Origin: Methanobacteriota archaeon
GTDB taxonomy: Archaea > Thermoplasmatota > Poseidoniia > Poseidoniales > Thalassarchaeaceae
DNA: 41,521 nucleotides
Assembly: GCA_002725315.1 (NCBI GenBank)
Contig: PBOL01000027.1
Location: 14,027-55,547 of the forward strand
Direction: 5' to 3'
A program made the position numbers and the translations under genes. The notes beneath the pieces are model-generated. The model worked only from the letters and a program-made list of their open reading frames with translations, ran no database searches and was not told where the DNA came from. This document shows positions 17,516-23,959 of the stretch, in pieces. Position 1 is the first letter of the stretch. Every line of letters begins with the position of its first letter.

Positions 17516-17818
17516 CTAGTTCCTGAGCTTGCTCGCGGCATCCAGGGAAATTGTCTGCTGCGTTGAGTACATGGAGAGTAGGATAGCCAGGCCTATTGCA
17601 ACCTCGGCCGCGGCGATGGCGATGGCGATGGCGGTGAAAACCCAGCCGTTCACATCGCCGTAATGTGTGGCGGCTGCCACGAAGTTGAGGTTTGCAGCGT
17701 TGAGCATTAGCTCTATGCACATCAGAACCACTATCGCGTTCTTGTGGTAGAACGTCCCTAGAAGCCCGATTCCGAATAGGATTACGCCAAGAGCTGCAAT
17801 CCAGCTGGGATCAATCAT
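17516..17818 (-). CDS. nuoK: Complex I subunit K
   Basis: A 100-residue subunit with three membrane helices. It carries GTFYHKNAIVVLMCIELMLNAANL, in which the Glu of MCIELM (second helix) and the Glu of AIAAAEVAIGLAIL (third helix) are the conserved proton-path residues of NuoK. The ATG at 17818 overlaps the nuoJ stop as ATGA and sets the start; a longer frame upstream would add a basic sequence read out of nuoJ in another frame. Confidence 0.95.
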   Translation of the reverse strand: MIDPSWIAALGVILFGIGLLGTFYHKNAIVVLMCIELMLNAANLNFVAAATHYGDVNGWVFTAIAIAIAAAEVAIGLAILLSMYSTQQTISLDAASKLRN

Positions 17819-18441
17819 TCCTCCTCGCCCCCTTCCTGGTCTTCTTCGGTACTGGATGAAATGGTCCGCCTTACAGGCATCCCTACGCCGGGTGTGGCAG
17901 TTACTGCCTCCTGGCCCGTATCCCACACCAGATTGATCAGTCTCTCGTCACGAACCAGGTACGATGCCCCGATCATGGCCATAGCCAGAAGAGCCCCGAG
18001 GACTACTGTGGCGATTGTCCATTCGTTGAATAGGGAGTCGGCAAAATCCAGCGTCGTAGGTGCCCCCGCTACTCCAGAATCCCACATCGGGTGCTCCATG
18101 ACCTCCCTGAGCAAGGCAAGGGTCAGGCCGAAGAGGCCCATCCCAGTAACTGCGGAAATGAAGTTCAGAGTAGGCAGAGACTCAGTACCCTGTATCCTGC
18201 GGCGAGTCAGCATTACGCCGAACTGCACGACCAGCATGACAGATCCCAGGTAGACCAGTATCTGTATCGCTCCGAGCATCTCGGCGCTAGCCATTAGGAA
18301 CAATGCCGCGACGGCGAAGAATGTCAGCATCAGCCACAGCAGAGAGTGGGCGACCCTGCTTGCGAAGACGCAGCCTAGGGCGCCCGCGATTGCTGCTCCC
18401 GAGACTATAACGAAAACGATCATCTCGAAGTCAATAGCCAC
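17815..18441 (-). CDS. nuoJ: Complex I subunit J
   Basis: A 208-residue subunit with five hydrophobic segments. The third-helix signature EMLGAIQILVYLGSVMLVVQFGVML (seen as GAIQILVYLGSVMLVVQF) contains the conserved Tyr region of NuoJ that forms the pi-bulge near the E-channel. A hydrophilic tail of about 45 residues ends in a run of acidic residues (SSSTEEDQEGGEEE), which is longer than I expect for the family. It starts four bases after the nuoI stop and overlaps nuoK. Confidence 0.93.
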   Translation of the reverse strand: MAIDFEMIVFVIVSGAAIAGALGCVFASRVAHSLLWLMLTFFAVAALFLMASAEMLGAIQILVYLGSVMLVVQFGVMLTRRRIQGTESLPTLNFISAVTGMGLFGLTLALLREVMEHPMWDSGVAGAPTTLDFADSLFNEWTIATVVLGALLAMAMIGASYLVRDERLINLVWDTGQEAVTATPGVGMPVRRTISSSTEEDQEGGEEE

Positions 18442-18445
18442 TTGA

Positions 18446-19399
18446 TCAGGCCTCCGCCCTTGCAGCCTTTCTTGCTCTCTTTTCCTTCTCTTTCTGGGCC
18501 CTCTTTGCCAGTTCCATGTCGACCCTCTCCTGGTGGACAGCGGGCAAGACCCTGGTCCTACCTGCGTCCATCCACAGGTCTTCCCTTGAGAATCCGGACA
18601 TGCCGTCGTACTCGTTGGTCATGAAGAATGACTCGAAGGGGCAAGCCTCCATGCATAGTCCGCAGAACATGCACCTGCCAAGGTCGATGCGTCCGGAGAC
18701 TATGTCCTGCTCGGCGGGCTTCAGGGACCCCAGCGCGACGTCCTCTATGCCTGATCCGTCGGACCATCGGACTGTCGCTACCTCGCCCGTGATGTCGATC
18801 ACTTCGGCGAAGTCGTACTGCTGTGGAGCGTCATAGTGGTCGTTGACCAAGTCGAAACCGGAGGAGATCTCGTCGAAATCCTGCTTTGGCCTTGCAGCCA
18901 GTCCGCCGGACTCGACCTCGCTCCCGTACCCGTGCCACTGGTGATCCTCATCCACGGTGTCGAGGACGTTTACCCGTACCTCAGATGTCATGTGAAGGCA
19001 GTCGTTCGGGCAGGCCCTAACACATGCCTTGCATGCAGTGCAAGTCTCCCAAATGATGCCTATCCTGCCGTTGTAGTTTCCCGGAACGAAGAGCCATGGC
19101 TCCAGGTCCTCTAGCCTTTCGTATGGGTACATCACTGTAACAGGCCTCTCCACGAAAGGCATGATCTGACTGGTCTCCCTGTCGGCAGAGAACTTCTGGC
19201 CACTACTGGGGTGGTCCTTGCCTACCCTTCGTGCTGTCTCATCGTCGACCATGTCCGCTGCCTGACCGTGGTAGTCGTTCTTCAGGAAGCGTAGCTTTCC
19301 GAGGAAAGGCACTGTCCTGAGAGCCGTCTTCAGCGTAATCCACATCGGCCTTACTATGAGGTTTCGGAAGCTCGGTGTACCGTGCGGGTGGTAGCTCAT
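18446..19399 (-). CDS. nuoI: Complex I subunit I (two [4Fe-4S] clusters) with a large insertion between the cluster motifs
   Basis: A 317-residue ferredoxin-like subunit. The first cluster motif is CTACKACVRACP (Cys120, 123, 126, 130) and the second CMFCGLCMEACP (Cys243, 246, 249, 253), which carry electrons to cluster N2 in NuoB. In typical NuoI proteins about 35 residues lie between the last Cys of the first motif and the first Cys of the second; here there are 113. The extra stretch includes an acidic, aromatic part (about 150-195) and a compact beta-rich segment, DITGEVATVRWSDGSGIEDV (202-221). A Lys/Arg/Ala-rich helix closes the C-terminus. The N-terminus starts MSYHPHGTPSFRNLIV with the ATG at 19399 overlapping the nuoH stop as ATGA, which decides the start. 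Confidence 0.93.
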   Translation of the reverse strand: MSYHPHGTPSFRNLIVRPMWITLKTALRTVPFLGKLRFLKNDYHGQAADMVDDETARRVGKDHPSSGQKFSADRETSQIMPFVERPVTVMYPYERLEDLEPWLFVPGNYNGRIGIIWETCTACKACVRACPNDCLHMTSEVRVNVLDTVDEDHQWHGYGSEVESGGLAARPKQDFDEISSGFDLVNDHYDAPQQYDFAEVIDITGEVATVRWSDGSGIEDVALGSLKPAEQDIVSGRIDLGRCMFCGLCMEACPFESFFMTNEYDGMSGFSREDLWMDAGRTRVLPAVHQERVDMELAKRAQKEKEKRARKAARAEA

Positions 19400-20982
19400 G
19401 AGCGGGCCTCCATGTCTGCACGGCTGCCGGGGGAGGCCTTGACTACCGCATAGGTGCTGTACGGCCTGCGCATTGTCTCGATTGCCTCCTTGTCCTCGTC
19501 CATGCCTAGGATTGCCAGGCCCAGTACGCCTAGAAGTATCATCGAAATCGGGGCCAATATCCCCCATCCGTCGTCCCAAACCCATATCCTGAGGAAGATT
19601 GAGATTGCCAGGTTCACTATCGAGAGTGGCAGCAGCCACAGCCAGCCGAACTCAAGAATCTGGTCTGTTCGTACCCTGTGAAGGGATGCTCTGATCCAGA
19701 CGAAGACGGCGAATAGAAGCCATGCCTTTAGCAAGACCCAGGCGATTCCTGGGATTAGTGAGAATACGAACTCCAGAGCCCCTCCCACGATGGGTGCCGC
19801 CTCGAGTGATCCTTGGAACGGAGCCTCCCAACCACCCAAGAAGAACAGGGCGAAGAGAAGGCATGCTGCATAGGAGCGCATGTACTCGGCCATGAACATG
19901 AATCCCCACCTCAGGCCACCGTACTCGGTCCACCAGCCCTCCACGAGCTCCGCCTCTGCCTCCGGCATGTCGAACGGGATTCTCTCGACCTCGGCGATCA
20001 TCGTAATCAGGAAAAGTGCGGCCCCCAGAGGCATCATGAACAAGTTCCAGACGTTTGACTCGGAAATCTGGAAGTCTACAATCTCGATGATGTTGAACGA
20101 GCCGCTCATCACGCAGACGCCCAGTACGGTGATTAGGAGTGGGATTTCATAGGCAGTCAGCTGTGCTGCAGAGCGCATTCCACCGATCAGGGTGTACTTG
20201 TTGTTTGAGGCCCAGCCCGCGAAGAAGACCCCTAGTGGTGCAACACCGAAAATTGCCATCATGAAGATGGCCGATAGTTCCGGGCTTGAGATGTAGAAGT
20301 GTGGCCCAAAGGGCACGAATGCGAAGACTAGGACGGTGGTTGAGATGATGATCACGGGTGCTACCTCGTAGACCACCTTGTCTGCGTTCTTAGGAACGAT
20401 GTGCTCCTTTCCTGCGAACTTGGTGAAGTCCGCGAAGGCCTGGAAGAATCCTGGGAGAAGGAACCAGTAGCCGTGGTAGCCCCGGTTGTTGACTCGAGAG
20501 ACCGTCTCTAGCGAGTGGTCATTCCCCCAAATTGAGTTGAGGGTCCGGTTCAGGAATCCTATCGGTGCCCCCATTCCAAATGGAAGCTGGTTCCACCATT
20601 TTCCCGCCGTGACCCCGCTCTCACCTATCCAGAGGCTCCTGAGGGTCGTCGTTGCACCTAGCCTGTCCATCAGCCTTCCTATGAACTTGCGCTCGATGTA
20701 CGGTATGGGGAGGATCGTGAGCATCAATGTGGTGAAGACTATTGTGCAGATCATGGTTGCAGTGAAGAATGATTCCAAGGCCGGTTGGATTGCTGCGAAC
20801 TGCTCCCTGGGACTGAATATTGGGCCAATGTGTATGTCCTCGGGCCAGATTCCGGTCGGTAGGGAAATGGTAGCCTGGAGGTCAACTTCACCGGCGGGAA
20901 GCGCGTCGTGTACGTTGTCCATCGACCACCCGACACCGCTCTCAATCCATCCCCTGAGGTTTAACCAGTCGCTGCTAGGCAT
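19396..20982 (-). CDS. nuoH: Complex I subunit H
   Basis: A 528-residue membrane subunit that forms the quinone tunnel entrance with NuoB and NuoD. Visible signatures are YIERKFIGRLMDRLGATTT (first cytosolic loop), GVFFAGWASNNKYTLIGGMR, and AEVERIPFDMPEAEAELVEGWW (shown here as RIPFDMPEAEAELVEG), followed by EYGGLRWGFMFMAEY. At 528 residues it is longer than bacterial NuoH (about 325): the additions are an N-terminal stretch of about 70 residues before the first helix, an insert after GATTT (residues about 132-200) and extra C-terminal helices. The ATG at 20982 has AGGTGAGAT upstream and lies four bases after the nuoD stop. Confidence 0.95.
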   Translation of the reverse strand: MPSSDWLNLRGWIESGVGWSMDNVHDALPAGEVDLQATISLPTGIWPEDIHIGPIFSPREQFAAIQPALESFFTATMICTIVFTTLMLTILPIPYIERKFIGRLMDRLGATTTLRSLWIGESGVTAGKWWNQLPFGMGAPIGFLNRTLNSIWGNDHSLETVSRVNNRGYHGYWFLLPGFFQAFADFTKFAGKEHIVPKNADKVVYEVAPVIIISTTVLVFAFVPFGPHFYISSPELSAIFMMAIFGVAPLGVFFAGWASNNKYTLIGGMRSAAQLTAYEIPLLITVLGVCVMSGSFNIIEIVDFQISESNVWNLFMMPLGAALFLITMIAEVERIPFDMPEAEAELVEGWWTEYGGLRWGFMFMAEYMRSYAACLLFALFFLGGWEAPFQGSLEAAPIVGGALEFVFSLIPGIAWVLLKAWLLFAVFVWIRASLHRVRTDQILEFGWLWLLPLSIVNLAISIFLRIWVWDDGWGILAPISMILLGVLGLAILGMDEDKEAIETMRRPYSTYAVVKASPGSRADMEARS

Positions 20983-20986
20983 GATC

Positions 20987-22123
20987 TCACCTGTCCGTCT
21001 CCCCGATGCATGGATCGAATGAGCCCATGATGGCTGGAATGTCCGCAACCTTGTATCCAACCATGCACTTTGAGGCGTAAGGGATGGTGATGAACATCGG
21101 CGAACGGATTGAGACCCTGTAAGGCTGCTTCCCTCGACTTTCGCCTCCACCTGCAATGTAGAACATCGACTCGCCCCTGCTGTCTTCGAAGTGATGGAAT
21201 CCCGATGTTCCCTCTGGGGCCCTGCTTGGGGCTTTGGCCAGAATCGCCGGATCGCCCGGCTCGTGGTATGTGTCTGCCCCCCCTGGTATCTTGTCTAGAG
21301 CCTCCAACACCATGGTGGCACTTACTCTCATCTCCTCAACCCTGACCCTGTACCTGTCATAGCAGTCTGCTCCCTTGATCGAGGGCCTCTCGACCGGAGG
21401 CTCCCAGTCGAGTTCACTGTAGACAGAGTATGGGTGGGCTGTCCTGACGTCGTAGTTGACGCCTCCTGCACGTAGGTTCGGCCCAGTCACACCGTGGTTT
21501 ACCATCTCCTCAGGTTTTGAGTATCCAACTCCCTGTGTTCTGATCAGGAAGATGGTGCTCTCGTCGAATAGTGCCTCGTACTCCTGAATCCTACTGAGGA
21601 ATAGGCTGACCTTTGCTCGTGCGCGCTGGGCGAATCCATGAGGAAGGTCCCTCTTCACTCCGCCGACCCGCGGGAAGTTGTAGTGCATCCGTGAGCCACC
21701 GAGCTCCTGGAGCAGATCCATCATCATCTCCCTCTCCCTCAGGCACCAGACCATGATGGACAGGTTTCCGATGTCAGGACCATAAGCCCCCAGCCACATC
21801 AGGTGGGATGCGATCCTCTGGAGCTCGATGGCGATTAGTCGGATGTACTCGGCCCTCTCTGGCACCTCCACCTCAAGGAGGTCCTCGACCGCGTAGATGT
21901 AGGAATGTGACCATGTGTTTGCACTTGCGTAGCACAGCCTGTCGCAGTAGGTGGTGATCTGCGTGAAGTCCCTGGACTCGCAAATCTTTTCGACGCCTCT
22001 GTGGATATATCCAAGGTCGGGCTCCGTGTCGACGACGGTCTCGCCATCGACTTTCACCTTCAGAGTCCATAGGCCATGGGTCATGGGGTGCTGCGGCCCC
22101 ATCGAAATCCACATCTCAGCCAT
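20987..22123 (-). CDS. nuoD: Complex I subunit D (49-kDa, quinone-site subunit)
   Basis: A 378-residue subunit related to [NiFe] hydrogenase large subunits. MGPQHPMTHG at 8-17 includes the quinone-site His, LGYIHRGVEKI at 37-47 follows, and YCDRLCYASANTWSHSYIYA (59-78) is the next conserved block; GPNLRAGGVNYDVRTAHPYS lies further on. The C-terminus reads SFDPCIGETDR. Hydrogenases have two Cys in this place and complex I proteins usually none; here one Cys (372) is kept while the second position is Glu. The start at 22123 is preceded by GAGGAGAT. It is 13 bases after the nuoC stop. Confidence 0.95.
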   Translation of the reverse strand: MAEMWISMGPQHPMTHGLWTLKVKVDGETVVDTEPDLGYIHRGVEKICESRDFTQITTYCDRLCYASANTWSHSYIYAVEDLLEVEVPERAEYIRLIAIELQRIASHLMWLGAYGPDIGNLSIMVWCLREREMMMDLLQELGGSRMHYNFPRVGGVKRDLPHGFAQRARAKVSLFLSRIQEYEALFDESTIFLIRTQGVGYSKPEEMVNHGVTGPNLRAGGVNYDVRTAHPYSVYSELDWEPPVERPSIKGADCYDRYRVRVEEMRVSATMVLEALDKIPGGADTYHEPGDPAILAKAPSRAPEGTSGFHHFEDSRGESMFYIAGGGESRGKQPYRVSIRSPMFITIPYASKCMVGYKVADIPAIMGSFDPCIGETDR

Positions 22124-22136
22124 ATCTATCTCCTCA

Positions 22137-22796
22137 TCACTTTATCTTGCCAGCATCCGCTGGCTTGCGCAGGAACCCCTGGGCATCGTCGTACATCTCC
22201 TCGAAGTCATGGTATCGAAGCTTGTGCTGCTTCTGGAGGGGATGAAATCCGGCAGGGGTCTCGTGGGGTTGGAGTACCCTTCTCATACCCAAGTGTCCCT
22301 CGAAGTCTATCCCCACCAGGTCCCAGGTCTCCTTCTCGTTCCAGTCGGCTCCAACCCAAATGTCCTGGACAGTAGGGACCGATGGCTCCCTTGTTTCTGG
22401 TATTGGCACACTTACCTCTATCTCCAGGGGCACTTGTTTGCCGCTGACTCCGGTCGGGTCGACCACTATCGGCTCAACCATTCCATCTGACACTGGTGGG
22501 TCGGAGATTCCCATCCTCAGGAAGTGGTATACCACCTCCCAGTTCTTCTCGGGGCTTCCGTCTGGCCAGTGGATGCCGGTAATCATCGAGCAATAGTCCA
22601 CTTCATGCTCGTCGCGAAGGTTCACGGCCAGTTGGCGCCAACTGCCGGGTATGCACTCAACCGAAACTACGCTTCGCGGGCTTGTCCCGCTCTTTCTCTC
22701 TGACACCTCAGCAGAGACTCCATCGATCGTGGAGATTGCAGTGGCCATGCTCTCAGCGGCTGACCTCTGGACGGAAGTGGGTACGGTTTTTCCCAA
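22137..22796 (-). CDS. nuoC: Complex I subunit C (30-kDa)
   Basis: A 219-residue peripheral subunit. The signature near the C-terminus is NEKETWDLVGIDFEGHLGMRR (given as KETWDLVGIDFEGHLGMRR), close to the family pattern ERE..DM.GI.F.GHPDLRRIL, and the last third has VLQPHETPAGFHPLQK. In the middle, VNLRDEHEVDYCSMITGIHW matches the typical NuoC strand. There is no ATG at the gene junction. The TTG at 22796 starts two bases after the nuoB stop and keeps an N-terminal helix whole; an ATG at 22748 (MATAISTIDG) is the alternative. I favour TTG because all neighbouring junctions are tight. Confidence 0.92.
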   Translation of the reverse strand: MGKTVPTSVQRSAAESMATAISTIDGVSAEVSERKSGTSPRSVVSVECIPGSWRQLAVNLRDEHEVDYCSMITGIHWPDGSPEKNWEVVYHFLRMGISDPPVSDGMVEPIVVDPTGVSGKQVPLEIEVSVPIPETREPSVPTVQDIWVGADWNEKETWDLVGIDFEGHLGMRRVLQPHETPAGFHPLQKQHKLRYHDFEEMYDDAQGFLRKPADAGKIK

Positions 22797-22798
22797 TT

Positions 22799-23404
22799 TC
22801 AGTCCTCCTGGTCATCTCCGATGATGATCGGCTTGAGAGATTCTGGCGCTCCGTCGTTGGGAAGTGCACCAATCCTGATGATCTTCTGCCTTAGTTTGTC
22901 GAACCCATCTATCAGGGCCTCTGGTCGTGGTGGGCATCCTGGGATGTAGACATCTACTGGGATCACAGTGTCGACCCCCTCTAGGATGTTGTAAGACTGG
23001 AAGTAAGGGCCTCCGGAGATTGCGCACTCACCCATAGCTATGCACCACTTCGGCTCTGGCATCTGCTCCCACAGCCTAACAATTGGATCAGCGAACTTCT
23101 TGCTGATCGGGCCGTTGACCAAGAGGACGTCGCACTGCCTCGGGCTAGATCTGAAGAAGACGCCGAACCTCTCTGCGTCGAACCTGCTTGCTCCTGCAGC
23201 GGCCATTTCCAATGCGCAGCACTTTATCCCTAGGTGGAGGGGGAATAGTGACTTCCTCTGGCTCCAGTTGAACACGCGTCCCGCAAGGACTCCGATTACG
23301 TCCTTGATTCGGCTTGCCCTCATGGCCTCGTCCGTTACGTCGCCAACTGTATCCACCAGCATCCTGCTGTTGAAGACCGAGTAGTTCTGCCCATCGTCAG
23401 TCAT
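22799..23404 (-). CDS. nuoB: Complex I subunit B (carries cluster N2)
   Basis: A 201-residue subunit. All four N2 ligands are seen: the tandem Cys62-Cys63 in GIKCCALEMAAAG, Cys127 in MGECAISGGPYF and Cys157 in YIPGCPPRPEALIDG. RQCDVLLVNGPISKKFADPI (89-108) is the other conserved block. It passes electrons from NuoI to quinone at the NuoD interface. The ATG at 23404 lies nine bases after the nuoA stop. Confidence 0.97.
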   Translation of the reverse strand: MTDDGQNYSVFNSRMLVDTVGDVTDEAMRASRIKDVIGVLAGRVFNWSQRKSLFPLHLGIKCCALEMAAAGASRFDAERFGVFFRSSPRQCDVLLVNGPISKKFADPIVRLWEQMPEPKWCIAMGECAISGGPYFQSYNILEGVDTVIPVDVYIPGCPPRPEALIDGFDKLRQKIIRIGALPNDGAPESLKPIIIGDDQED

Positions 23405-23413
23405 GAAAAATCC

Positions 23414-23872
23414 TCAGATGTATATTCTCCCTCTCTTCCTGAATACGTGCCAGACTCCCAATGACATGAGAATCATGAAGACGGTCATTGTTAGGAGAGC
23501 AGATTTGATTGCTCCGTCGTCGAGCAAGGAGTCGTTCCCCTTCTCTATTGCCATTATCCCCCCGAATGCTAGGAACATGAACGCGATGTCGAAAACGAGG
23601 AATATTATCGCATACCAGTAGTATTGGAAGTGGAAGTTGATGTCTGCGTCACCCAGCGGGTCTGCACCGCACTCGTAGGTGCTATCCCTGCGGACGTATA
23701 GGCTGTGATCAACCTCGTAGCCCGGGAGTAGGATTGATCTGGTCTTGTTTACGTCAGAGCCCTTTGTGGTAGGCCTGAGGAACCTCGTAGCAAAGAAGCT
23801 GAAGACTGGAAAGCCGATTCCGACCAGCGTCATCACGGCCACTGGCAAGTACATCTCGGTCACAGTAGACAT
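23414..23872 (-). CDS. nuoA: Complex I subunit A
   Basis: A 152-residue subunit with three membrane helices. STYECGADPLGDADINFHFQ contains the ECG motif of the mobile loop that faces the quinone site, and YYWYAIIFLVFDIAFMFLA is the conserved second helix with the family Asp. I take the ATG at 23872 (MSTVTEMYLPVAV) because GAGGGTGAT (23876-23884) precedes it at proper spacing; an upstream ATG at 23929 would add 19 residues. It is the first gene of an 11-gene operon, and an inverted repeat at 23883-23901 abuts its Shine-Dalgarno. Confidence 0.93.
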   Translation of the reverse strand: MSTVTEMYLPVAVMTLVGIGFPVFSFFATRFLRPTTKGSDVNKTRSILLPGYEVDHSLYVRRDSTYECGADPLGDADINFHFQYYWYAIIFLVFDIAFMFLAFGGIMAIEKGNDSLLDDGAIKSALLTMTVFMILMSLGVWHVFRKRGRIYI

Positions 23873-23882
23873 GGCATCACCC

Positions 23883-23901
23883 TCGGTCCCGTAGGGACCG
23901 A
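23883..23901. promoter_or_regulatory. Inverted repeat in the leader of the nuo operon
   Basis: Perfect 8-bp arms TCGGTCCC and GGGACCGA with a 3-base spacer. On the minus strand it lies between a TATA-like CTTATG (23927-23932) and the nuoA start, and its last bases overlap the Shine-Dalgarno GAGGGTGAT. It could be an operator near the transcription start or a message hairpin affecting translation of nuoA. Confidence 0.55.
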
Positions 23902-23959
23902 TGAGTACCGCCACAAAAATTCCGGACATAAGCGTATCCGAGTGGGAACCTTGGCAATG

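Noticed and set aside
22748-22796. ATG at 22748 as the nuoC start
   Set aside because: Possible, but it would leave a 50-base gap in an otherwise tight operon and cut an N-terminal helix; TTG at 22796 is preferred, not proven.
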